Of a stretch of DNA of 10,550 bases, positions 1 to 6,884 are shown one piece after another. A program made the translations under genes and the position numbers. Under the pieces are notes generated by a model. The model was not told the origin of the DNA. It did not search any database and worked only from the letters and a program-made list of their open reading frames with translations. The stretch lies in contig JAOZNO010000016.1 of NCBI GenBank assembly GCA_029933755.1, positions 1-10,550 on the forward strand. Reading direction: 5' to 3'. Positions within the stretch are counted from its first letter, which is position 1. The number at the start of each line of letters is the position of its first letter. This DNA comes from Bacteroidales bacterium (lineage in GTDB: Bacteria > Bacteroidota > Bacteroidia > Bacteroidales > NBLH01).

Positions 1-2
1 CT

Positions 3-248
3 CATAAGATAATTCAAAGTAGCCGTGATTTGCAAGAACGAATTGCTTCATTTAACGAATTTCTTAATAAAATAGGTCAAAACCTGAATAGTCTGGTTAA
101 AACATATAATCAGTCAATTGGTTCATGGGAAGGCCGTGTTTTACCCGGAGTTAAAAAAATGGAAGAACTTGGAGTAAAAGCTGAAAAGAAAAAGTTAAAA
201 GAATTAACACAAATTGACAGGAATATTCGGGAATTGAAACAGAGTTAA
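3..248 (+). CDS. rmuC: RmuC-family DNA recombination protein, C-terminal fragment (5' end outside the window)
   Basis: The reading frame is open to the left edge of the window (first full codon at 3) and ends with TAA at 246-248, so this is the last 81 residues of a longer protein. The visible part is helical and charged, with the features of an RmuC C-terminus: a segment like 'RIASFNEFLNKIGQNL', then a helix with 'SLVKTYNQSIGS', the 'GRVLPGVKKMEELGVK' stretch and a lysine-rich tail. RmuC proteins have an N-terminal membrane anchor, a long coiled coil and a PD-(D/E)XK-like nuclease domain, and are linked to limiting DNA rearrangements; none of those parts lies in the window. A TTG at 30 is an internal codon, not a start. 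The assignment rests on the C-terminal tail only. Confidence 0.75.
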   Translation, partial: HKIIQSSRDLQERIASFNEFLNKIGQNLNSLVKTYNQSIGSWEGRVLPGVKKMEELGVKAEKKKLKELTQIDRNIRELKQS

Positions 249-366
249 AAATTGTTAAATACTCAATATATAGAACCGAAAACTGTAATTTTGCTTCCAA
301 ATAGTATGATTCTTGTATTTTAAATCTGTAAGTTTCATATAATAAGTTCAGAAAAACAGGCTATAA

Positions 367-1920
367 GTGAAGAAAAAATATATCTGGTTTTTAATTAGTT
401 TGATGTCCGTTGCAATGATTGGATTAATCGTTATGCAATTTATTTGGATAAAATCAGCAATTAAGCTTAAAGAAAAGAAATTTGACTTTTTAGTTGAAAA
501 AAGTCTTTCTGAAATTGTAGATAAAATTGCAGAGCATGAAACTGTTCTTAATATACAAAAAGAAACTATTTCGATAAGTCAAAGTGGAGAAACTTACCAA
601 ATTTCTGACATAGGTGATAATAAATTATATGACAGCACCACACAAAAGCTTAACAAGCCACTTTTATCTATAATCTCTCAGGACTCACTATTTTATCGAT
701 TAAAAACAGAACCTGAAACAGAAGATTCCAGCCAGCAGAAATTATTTACTAAAGAAGAATTAAGAACGTTTTTAGTTGATAATATTGAAGACAAAACAAT
801 TTTTGTTGAAAATATAGTAAATAAACTAATCCGTAAAGAAATTAATATTGAAGACCGAGTTGACAAAAAAACACTTGAGACTATTATTAAAATAGTATTT
901 AAAAATAACAACATTGAAAGCAATTATGAGTTTGCCGTTGTTAAAGAAAATGATAGTCAGTACTTTAAATCAGAAAACTTTGATTTGAGTAAAGAGCCTT
1001 ACACATATCAAAAGGCACTTTTCCCAAATGATATTTTATCAAACAAAATAATTTCCAACTCATATCATCTTCTTATATATTTTTATAAGGATAAATCAAT
1101 ATTTCAGCCACTACCATCAATTGCAATTACATCCGGATTATTAACACTTATAATTATTGGTATCTTTATACTCACCATTTATATTATTTTTAGACAGAAG
1201 CAACTTTCTGAAATTAAAAATGACTTTATTAATAATATGACTCATGAGCTTAAGACACCAATTTCAACAATATCCCTGGCATCGCAAATGCTAAAAGACA
1301 AGAGTATTCCAGCAGCAGTAAAAAATCTTGATCAGATTTCGTTAATTATTGAAACAGAAAGTAAACGACTGGGTTTTCATGTTGAAAAAGTGCTGCAAAT
1401 GGCGATTATTGATAAAGGGGGCTTGGATCTTAAACGTAAAGAGCTAAATGTACATAGTATACTAAATCATATCTTAACAAATACAAACCTTAAAATAAAA
1501 GACAGGAACGGAAGTTTAGATTATGAGTTTAAGGCTACTGAACTTGAAATTTATGCAGATGAGCTACATATTTCTAATATTTTTGCGAATTTGTTAGATA
1601 ACGCAATAAAATACAGCAAAAATTCACCAAAAATTGAGGTGCTCACTAAAAACCTTAATGGACACATTGTTATTTCAATTAAGGACAATGGGATTGGTAT
1701 AAAAAAAGAGAATCAGAAAAGAATATTTGAGAAATTTTACCGTGTTCCAACTGGAAACATCCACGATGTTAAAGGCTTTGGTTTAGGCTTAAGTTATGTG
1801 AAAAAAATTATTGAAGAGCACAAAGGATATATAAAACTTAACAGTGAAACGGGTAAAGGTTCTCAGTTTGATGTTTACCTACCAATTTCAAAACATAATT
1901 ATAATATAAAAAAGAACTAA
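367..1920 (+). CDS. Membrane sensor histidine kinase, no adjacent response regulator
   Basis: This 517-residue kinase starts at GTG (367). Membrane segment 1 spans about residues 6-28, an extracytoplasmic sensor region of unknown ligand about 30-250, and membrane segment 2 about 251-275. There is no HAMP domain: the dimerisation/phosphoacceptor helix follows at once, with the H-box 'MTHELKTP' and H293 as the phosphorylated histidine. The ATP-binding domain is complete: N-box N408/N412 in 'NIFANLLDNAIKYS', G1 'DNGIGI' at 440-445, F-box 'FEKFY' at 454-458, and G2 'GFGLGL' at 470-475. It should autophosphorylate and pass phosphate to an OmpR-type regulator, which in Bacteroidota is commonly encoded next door. 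None is within the window: upstream is rmuC and downstream is a convergent gene. A TAATTTTG at 286-293 matches the Bacteroidota -7 element but lacks a good -33, so the promoter is uncertain. Confidence 0.93.
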   Translation: MKKKYIWFLISLMSVAMIGLIVMQFIWIKSAIKLKEKKFDFLVEKSLSEIVDKIAEHETVLNIQKETISISQSGETYQISDIGDNKLYDSTTQKLNKPLLSIISQDSLFYRLKTEPETEDSSQQKLFTKEELRTFLVDNIEDKTIFVENIVNKLIRKEINIEDRVDKKTLETIIKIVFKNNNIESNYEFAVVKENDSQYFKSENFDLSKEPYTYQKALFPNDILSNKIISNSYHLLIYFYKDKSIFQPLPSIAITSGLLTLIIIGIFILTIYIIFRQKQLSEIKNDFINNMTHELKTPISTISLASQMLKDKSIPAAVKNLDQISLIIETESKRLGFHVEKVLQMAIIDKGGLDLKRKELNVHSILNHILTNTNLKIKDRNGSLDYEFKATELEIYADELHISNIFANLLDNAIKYSKNSPKIEVLTKNLNGHIVISIKDNGIGIKKENQKRIFEKFYRVPTGNIHDVKGFGLGLSYVKKIIEEHKGYIKLNSETGKGSQFDVYLPISKHNYNIKKN

Positions 1921-1959
1921 AAAAGGGTTTCCTCTTTTGAAAACCCTATCCTAATTTTT
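1919..1959. terminator. Bidirectional intrinsic terminator between convergent genes
   Basis: A perfect 7-bp stem, AGGGTTT (1924-1930) with AAACCCT (1941-1947), encloses a 10-nt loop. Read on the minus strand it is followed directly by six T (A-run 1919-1924), a textbook terminator for the Spy-like gene ending at 1975. On the plus strand a five-T run lies 8 nt beyond the stem (1955-1959), so it may also end the histidine kinase transcript, whose stop codon (1918-1920) overlaps the A-run. Confidence 0.75.
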
Positions 1960-1974
1960 CCAGTAAAAATATTC

Positions 1975-2442
1975 TTAGTCATTATCACCAACCATTGGTA
2001 TATCAATAGTTAAATCACTTAAAATCATAGTCCTTAGTCTATTCTCCAGTTGAAAATAACGAACTACTTTTTTAGCTGGTAAAACTTTATGCATTTTTTT
2101 GTAATACTTCTTTTTTAGTTTTAACCAGCTTTCATCAACAACCCAATAATTTTTGTAAAGCCTGTCAGCATCTGCATCGGTCATGGTTTCATACTTATCC
2201 ATATACTCTGTAATTGTATTAACCAAAATTTTATTAAATGGCTCTATTTCTGCCTTATAAGCATCATAAATTGGCCAAAACACTTTTGATTGTTCATCAG
2301 TTAATTCAAGTACATCTTTAACCATTTCTTTCTTTTCTTTTTTAAGAACACCCTTTTGACTTGCTAAATATTTACCTATATTTTGACTAAATGAAAATAT
2401 AGTAAACAGCATAAAAACCAAAATCAAACTAATTTTTTTCAT
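1975..2442 (-). CDS. Secreted Spy/LTxxQ-like helical protein
   Basis: This 155-residue protein begins with a signal peptide: Lys-Lys, a hydrophobic core to about residue 17, and a likely cut near 'FSFSQ' (16-20). The mature part is predicted helical and very basic. It carries 'ELTDEQ' (46-51), which fits the LTxxQ motif of the Spy/CpxP-like periplasmic group, followed by 'FWPIYDAYKAEI' and a late helix 'LPAKKVVRYFQLENRL' (121-136). This layout is common in short Bacteroidota exported proteins that are often mislabelled as regulators. Spy and CpxP act as ATP-independent periplasmic chaperones or stress adaptors; whether this protein does the same is inference. It is convergent with the histidine kinase and divergent from the methyltransferase, and has its own good promoter candidate (2486-2516). 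Confidence 0.7.
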   Translation of the reverse strand: MKKISLILVFMLFTIFSFSQNIGKYLASQKGVLKKEKKEMVKDVLELTDEQSKVFWPIYDAYKAEIEPFNKILVNTITEYMDKYETMTDADADRLYKNYWVVDESWLKLKKKYYKKMHKVLPAKKVVRYFQLENRLRTMILSDLTIDIPMVGDND

Positions 2443-2485
2443 ATTTTATACATTTATAATTATTAAAACTCTAATTTTAAAACAT

Positions 2486-2516
2486 TAAAAATACTGTATA
2501 TTTTAATTACTTCAAA
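2486..2516 (-). promoter_or_regulatory. Bacteroidota-type promoter candidate for the Spy-like gene
   Basis: On the minus strand, TTTG (2516-2513) is followed after exactly 19 nt by TATTTTTA (2493-2486). This matches the Bacteroidota consensus TTTG-N19-TAnnTTTG at every defined base except the last. Transcription would begin near 2479, leaving a leader of roughly 35-40 nt before the ATG at 2442. On the opposite strand a weaker TATATTTT (2497-2504) could serve the methyltransferase gene, so the two divergent promoters may overlap. Confidence 0.45.
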
Positions 2517-2522
2517 ACAATT

Positions 2523-3161
2523 ATGGAACTTGATTCAAAAATTGAAAATTATATTCTTGAAAACTTAAGGCAAGAAACACGGCTTCTATCTGAAATTAAT
2601 CGAGAAACACATGCAAAAGTTTTAATACCTCGCATGCTTTCCGGTCAATTACAGGGCAGAATATTATCAATGATAAGCCATTTAATAAAACCACAACTCA
2701 TTTTAGAAATAGGAACATACACAGGCTATTCAGCCTTATGTTTGGCTGAAGGTTTAAGTAATGATGGTGAATTACACACGATAGAACTTAATGATGAACT
2801 GGAAAACTTTATTTTAAAATACTTTCAGCAATCAGAATATAAAAATAAGCTGCATCTTCATATTGGAGATGCTTTGGATATAATTAGTACTTTACCGGAT
2901 AATATTGATTTGGTTTTTATTGATGCTGATAAAAGAGTTTATTTAGATTATTATCATCTTATTATTGATAAATTGAAACCGGGCGGGCTTATTCTGGCAG
3001 ATAATGTTTTGTGGGGAGGAAAAGTTATAGAAACTGTTCAGGAGAACGATGAATATACCAGGGGAATTTTAGCATTTAATAATTTTATAAAAAAAGATAA
3101 ACGGGTTGAAAATGTAATTTTACCTATTAGGGATGGAATTATGATGTTGCGGAAGATTTAA
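2523..3161 (+). CDS. Class I SAM-dependent O-methyltransferase (COMT/CCoAMT-like)
   Basis: This 212-residue protein has the usual length and ends for the bacterial O-methyltransferase family (COG4122 type). The SAM-binding loop is 'ILEIGTYTGYSALCLAEGL' (60-78). An acidic residue, E88, at the end of strand 2 would bind the ribose. 'GDALDI' (115-120), 'VFIDADK' (131-137) and 'LADNVLWGG' (158-166) complete the fold. By comparison with catechol and caffeoyl-CoA O-methyltransferases, D134, D160 and N161 are the probable divalent-metal ligands, so it should methylate a vicinal diol or similar hydroxyl; the substrate is unknown. The start is the ATG at 2523. The protein ends with the family-typical 'LPIRDGIMMLRK', so it is intact even though its stop codon overlaps the end of the convergent gene. 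Confidence 0.92.
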   Translation: MELDSKIENYILENLRQETRLLSEINRETHAKVLIPRMLSGQLQGRILSMISHLIKPQLILEIGTYTGYSALCLAEGLSNDGELHTIELNDELENFILKYFQQSEYKNKLHLHIGDALDIISTLPDNIDLVFIDADKRVYLDYYHLIIDKLKPGGLILADNVLWGGKVIETVQENDEYTRGILAFNNFIKKDKRVENVILPIRDGIMMLRKI

Positions 3162-4195
3162 TTTAGAAGTCGATTTTGCTTGCTCCCTTCCACATATTTT
3201 GTTATCCCTAAATTTATTGTTTTATCATTTATCCTAGAAAATTGTTTTTGCAAAAAACTATAAATTTCTAAAACATTATTTAATTTTTCTTCCGTTTCTA
3301 TTTGTTCATTATATCCAATATGTTTTTGTTGTAAATATGTTATAGGGTAAAAACTCAGATGCGTGTCTTGTTTAATCTGATTGTTATTAAACAAACTAAA
3401 ACCATATCCTGAATTTATCCAAGCATAGTTTGTAATAATATTTCTATCGTGTAATTTCGTTTTAGAAGCTCTTAATATTGTAAGTTCTATTTCATAATCA
3501 AATAGTTCTTTTAATTTACGGCTAAGCAGTTTATGTCTCCCTTCGATATTTGGTATAGCATTCTCTTCAACTAATATTGTAAGCTGAAAAATCTGATTTT
3601 CAAGCCGATTTGGCATAAAACTTTGTAATAAGGCTAAAATATTATTATCGAACTGGTCTTTATCTTTTAAAACATAATTATCAGCAATAACCATTGCATT
3701 AAATGGGTGTTTAATTTTTTTAATAAAATCCCAATTCCTATATTTTTGTTTTACTTTATCCATTGGAATTATAGAAAAATCAAAAAGAAACTGTGCCTTT
3801 TTAATATTTTCTTTACTGATAAAAATTAAACCATACTTGTTTTCTAAATCAGTACATTCTTTATCTGATTTATCAAGCATAAATATTTCATGTATCTTAT
3901 CCTTTAAGTAACCTTCATCCTTTTTTATTTGGTCAAATTCTTCGGGTTTAAATTTCAGTTCACTTCCACCTTCTAAAGAAGATTTCAAGAGTCTTTTTAA
4001 CAAAGGATTCCTTTGTAAATCCAAAAATTCTGATTTAGAAATATCAAAAATTAAATTTGAATGCTTATACAGTAATTTACCAAGCAGAAACCAATAATTA
4101 TAATCTTCAGAAAGAAAATCATCCTCTTTATTAGGCTTTTGATTAAAGAAATGTTTTAAAAACCCAATTTGACAATATATCGTAAATTTGTCCAT
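3158..4195 (-). CDS. HDR-motif protein of unknown family, partner of the upstream ATPase (candidate effector)
   Basis: I recognise no named family. The ATG at 4195 (345 residues) is preferred: it lies 10 bp after the ATPase stop and is preceded by 'AGGACTC', whereas upstream starts would overlap the ATPase gene. There is no signal peptide or clear membrane segment. The first ~140 residues are mixed and charged. The second half alternates strands and helices: 'FNAMVIADNYVL' (165-176), 'QLTILVEE' (204-211) and 'IELTILRASKTKLHDRNIIT' (236-255), then 'SGYGFSLF' (262-269). The K247-x-H249-D250-R251 motif with N256 resembles the single-motif PLD-superfamily branch typified by the MIT_C domain, where HDR replaces HKD. 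That is resemblance by eye, not proof of nuclease or lipase activity. Spacing to the ATPase implies translation from one message, with the ATPase as sensor or regulator and this protein as effector (inference). It ends in a 4-bp overlap with the convergent methyltransferase gene. Confidence 0.72.
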   Translation of the reverse strand: MDKFTIYCQIGFLKHFFNQKPNKEDDFLSEDYNYWFLLGKLLYKHSNLIFDISKSEFLDLQRNPLLKRLLKSSLEGGSELKFKPEEFDQIKKDEGYLKDKIHEIFMLDKSDKECTDLENKYGLIFISKENIKKAQFLFDFSIIPMDKVKQKYRNWDFIKKIKHPFNAMVIADNYVLKDKDQFDNNILALLQSFMPNRLENQIFQLTILVEENAIPNIEGRHKLLSRKLKELFDYEIELTILRASKTKLHDRNIITNYAWINSGYGFSLFNNNQIKQDTHLSFYPITYLQQKHIGYNEQIETEEKLNNVLEIYSFLQKQFSRINDKTINLGITKYVEGSKQNRLLN

Positions 4196-4205
4196 GAGTC
4201 CTGAT

Positions 4206-5633
4206 TTAATTTTGTGCTGAGTCTGAAATCTGGAACAAATCAATAGCCAGATTATCAGCTTCATCAAAAAAACCTGTTCCAAAATCTTGTGTTAAAACAC
4301 CATTCTTTTTAATCCTTATTTCTTTTATTTGCTTTTCCCCTTTTGCTAGTTGTTTAGGGTCCGTGAAGTAATGAATAATTGTATCTTCTGGTTTTATTAC
4401 ATTTTTTGCAGTTAAATATTGAAGTTTACGAATAAGATATTCGCTATGTGTTTCAACAATAAATTGTATGTTAAAATTATTAGTGGCATCTACTAATAAA
4501 TCAGCTAATTTAGATTGGTAATTGGGATGAAGGTTACTTTCAGGCTCTTCAATTAGAACTATTGGTTTGGCACTATAAGGAAACCTCCCATAAGATGCGG
4601 CTTGAATTGCCAATAAAATATTAACAATTTGCGTAGTGCCAAGTCCATAATTTATTATGTTATCAGTACTATTAATTTCAATATAGTTTCTTTTTAAGGT
4701 TTTATTTTGCTTAGGTCTTACCTTATCTAAACCAAATACTTTTGACCATTTATCTATGAAATTAAAATTGATATGTTTACCCATAATTTCAAAATCAGGT
4801 TTTATATCAAATATTTTATTAATTATTCTGTTAATTGAGTCTTTATCGTTAATATCATAACTTCGCTTTTGTTTTTCTGGATGTGTGTACCATGTCTGAT
4901 AGGAATTAAACTCTTTTTTCAAACTATCTTCTAGTAGACTAATAATATTTGGTATATGGTGAGTTAAGGTAAAATTGTCATTATAATAATTAAAAAACAA
5001 TGTTGTTGTAAAAAAAAATTCTGATGATGCTTTTAGTTGCACTTGGGCATCATTAAATGCATTTGAATTATATAGAATTTCATTTTTCAAATCAAATAAA
5101 GTATAAATTTCTTTGTCAACACCTCCATTTTCTATTAATTCATCAGAAATTTCATTATTGTTAAATGGCTTTAAATTTTCAAAAAATAATTTGAAATCAA
5201 AAAATAAAAATTCTTTATTAGTCTTTTTGTCTTTACGCATTTCAGAAAGACATCGATTACCTATAAGTATTTTATTTGATTTATTAATAACTTGATGTTG
5301 ACTACTAGTGTTATGAACCATTTCAAAGTAAACCATCTTTTCTAAAAAAAATGATTTATAAGGAAGTACTATTTTAATAATACTATTTTTACTATACTTA
5401 TTTCTAGTACTTTCAGCATCAGATAGATTATGCTCTTTACCAGAAAAATTCAAAACTTGAAGAACGTGAGTCTGTGTTTTAAAATTATCAGTAACAAGCA
5501 TAAGTGCCTTTAAAATGGAACTTTTGCCAGAATTATTTGCGCCCGTAAGAATGGTAAGCGGTGCAAAATTCATATAGGTCATTTTATCAAAAACCCTGAA
5601 ATTTTCTAAACCTATTCCTTTTAAATGTCCCAT
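4206..5633 (-). CDS. DUF3696-type AAA/ABC ATPase (OLD/RecF-like), candidate defence ATPase
   Basis: This is a 475-residue cytoplasmic ATPase. The N-terminus 'LENFRVF' and 'LTILTGANNSGKSSILKAL' (26-44) carries Walker A with K37, in the RecF/SMC-like style. A long, poorly conserved helical insert (about 50-320) is followed by a degenerate signature 'NYGLGTTQIVNIL' (328-340). Walker B is 'IVLIEEPESNLHP' (358-370) with E362/E363. The H-loop is 'VETHSEYLI' (393-401), H396. The C-terminal 'IKEIRIKKNGVLT' and 'GTGFFDEADNLAIDLF' resemble the DUF3696 tail. There is no TOPRIM domain, which separates it from full OLD nucleases. Related ATPases drive several two-gene defence systems (Septu, PARIS, AbiL types), each with a separate effector; here the partner is the HDR protein 10 bp downstream. 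No good promoter is visible in the 99 bp upstream, so it may be read through from dprA. Confidence 0.85.
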   Translation of the reverse strand: MGHLKGIGLENFRVFDKMTYMNFAPLTILTGANNSGKSSILKALMLVTDNFKTQTHVLQVLNFSGKEHNLSDAESTRNKYSKNSIIKIVLPYKSFFLEKMVYFEMVHNTSSQHQVINKSNKILIGNRCLSEMRKDKKTNKEFLFFDFKLFFENLKPFNNNEISDELIENGGVDKEIYTLFDLKNEILYNSNAFNDAQVQLKASSEFFFTTTLFFNYYNDNFTLTHHIPNIISLLEDSLKKEFNSYQTWYTHPEKQKRSYDINDKDSINRIINKIFDIKPDFEIMGKHINFNFIDKWSKVFGLDKVRPKQNKTLKRNYIEINSTDNIINYGLGTTQIVNILLAIQAASYGRFPYSAKPIVLIEEPESNLHPNYQSKLADLLVDATNNFNIQFIVETHSEYLIRKLQYLTAKNVIKPEDTIIHYFTDPKQLAKGEKQIKEIRIKKNGVLTQDFGTGFFDEADNLAIDLFQISDSAQN

Positions 5634-5664
5634 TACTAATTATATTATCCTTGTTTATTTACAA

Positions 5665-5719
5665 CTAACATATGGTGTATTACCGTCCAGCAAGGTGGTA
5701 ATACAATATACCCTTTATT
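5665..5719. repeat. Imperfect inverted repeat (hairpin) between the DprA-like and ATPase genes
   Basis: The core is a perfect 9-bp inverted repeat, TGTATTACC (5676-5684) with GGTAATACA (5697-5705), around a 12-nt loop containing short CC/GG arms (5687-5688 with 5694-5695). Further out the sides are imperfect, but the ends pair again as CTAA (5665-5668) with TTAG (5716-5719). There is no T-run after the stem on either strand, so a simple intrinsic terminator is unlikely. Possible roles are an RNA processing or stability hairpin, an operator, or a recombination site. Confidence 0.55.
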
Positions 5720-5732
5720 AGCCATTTTAATC

Positions 5733-6884
5733 CTACCCAAACAATGTTTTTTGAGCATGTATTGTTCTGTCTTTATGAGCAAATTTCATAGGTTTGCCTT
5801 TAACGATAATAACATCTTTTTGATGTTTCAAAAATGAAGTAACTTTTCTTGAAGTCCAATTGATTTTTAATGTATCTACAATTCTTTTAGATGTATATAC
5901 TCCTTTTTTTAAAAATTCAATTATTTTTTCTTCTTCTGTATTCAAATCTGGTTCTGAAACAATGCTATTTAAGGTTTCAATCTGTTCGTAAGACAATTTA
6001 TTCCCTTCTAAATTAACTGGTATTGCTCCTTTTTGTATTAATAAATTATTTGCGTTTTTTTCAATTACATTGGGCTTTCTAACATAAATATTTCTGCCTT
6101 TTCTTAATCCATCAACAACACCTGACCAAGTCCCTCCTTTTGAACTTGATTCAGCAACATAAATTTCATTTACTAATCCATAAATAATAGGATTACGAGC
6201 CATTGCAAATTGAACACTCCAATGAGCTTTTGGGAAAAATGTGCTTAAAACTAAAATATCCCCTTCAATAATTTGTTTATAATACTTTTTAAATCCTGAC
6301 TTAAATGTTGAAATACCTTGTGGAAGGACAATAATACTCTGACCTTTATATTTCAATGCTGAATCTAAGGCTTGTTTATCAACTCCTTTTGCAAAACCAC
6401 TAACAACAACCTTATATTCTTTTGACGCTTTTTTAGCAACATTGTCTGTAAATTCAAGTGAGATTTCATCTGCTTTTCGAGAACCAACAATTGCAATAGA
6501 ACTCTCTTTCAGAATATTCTTATTTCCTTTTGTGTAAATTAATGGTGGTGCAAATGTTCTTCCTAAGTTCTTTTTAAGAATAGGAGAATAATCGGGAGAT
6601 GTTATTGGTATAATACTATAACCTTGTTCAAGTAGATCTTCAACCATAAATGAGTAATTTGATAATTCATTTATTGCCTTTTCAAAAATAAACATTTCAT
6701 TATCATCTATATCATAATTACTTACCCAATCATTTTTATCAGAATGAAAGAAATCAATAATCGTTTTTTGCTCTTCAAACAATTTAACTATTATCTCATT
6801 CTTTTTTTTTATTCTTACTTTTGGTAAATGAGCCAAAGCAAGCCAATATGCTAATTCTTTATCCATACTATCATTATTAAACAT
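5733..6884 (-). CDS. DprA/Smf-like protein, accessory (defence-associated) variant
   Basis: From the ATG at 6884 this is 383 residues. The N-terminal helices (10-50) resemble the DprA helical domain. The Rossmann-like core carries 'APPLIYTKGN' (112-121), 'VGSR' (133-136), 'SGFAKGVD' (162-169), 'GQSIIVLPQGI' (181-191), 'MARNPIIYGL' (228-237), 'AESSSKGGTWS' (244-254) and 'GLRKGRNIYV' (259-268). A C-terminal winged-helix-like part follows (about 316-365). In housekeeping DprA, which binds ssDNA and loads RecA in transformation, the helix after SGxAxGID carries AH; here it reads 'DKQALDSAL', so the histidine is missing. The ATG at 6884 overlaps the RecQ-PRTase stop by 8 bp, with GGAGG only 2 nt upstream; a TTG at 6905 (+7 residues) and an ATG at 6866 are alternatives. 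The overlap means co-translation with the helicase-PRTase, arguing for a joint function rather than ordinary transformation. Confidence 0.85.
   Translation of the reverse strand: MFNNDSMDKELAYWLALAHLPKVRIKKKNEIIVKLFEEQKTIIDFFHSDKNDWVSNYDIDDNEMFIFEKAINELSNYSFMVEDLLEQGYSIIPITSPDYSPILKKNLGRTFAPPLIYTKGNKNILKESSIAIVGSRKADEISLEFTDNVAKKASKEYKVVVSGFAKGVDKQALDSALKYKGQSIIVLPQGISTFKSGFKKYYKQIIEGDILVLSTFFPKAHWSVQFAMARNPIIYGLVNEIYVAESSSKGGTWSGVVDGLRKGRNIYVRKPNVIEKNANNLLIQKGAIPVNLEGNKLSYEQIETLNSIVSEPDLNTEEEKIIEFLKKGVYTSKRIVDTLKINWTSRKVTSFLKHQKDVIIVKGKPMKFAHKDRTIHAQKTLFG

Noticed and set aside
693..923. Minus-strand open frame inside the histidine kinase gene
   Set aside because: It is antisense to the kinase sensor region, low in complexity (Ser/Leu/Ile-rich), and a by-product of AT-rich coding sequence.
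4196..4282. Longer N-terminus for the HDR protein, starting inside the ATPase gene
   Set aside because: It would add 29 residues overlapping the conserved ATPase tail; the ATG at 4195 has an AGGA site and clean 10-bp spacing after the ATPase stop.
5113..5295. Plus-strand open frame inside the ATPase gene
   Set aside because: Antisense shadow of the ATPase insert, Ser/Leu/Lys-rich, with no start context or similarity.
4206..5633. ATPase as an OLD-family nuclease or PARIS AriA
   Set aside because: No TOPRIM domain follows the ATPase, and the partner shows no DUF4435-like features by eye.
5665..5719. Hairpin as a rho-independent terminator of the DprA operon
   Set aside because: No T-run follows the stem on either strand.
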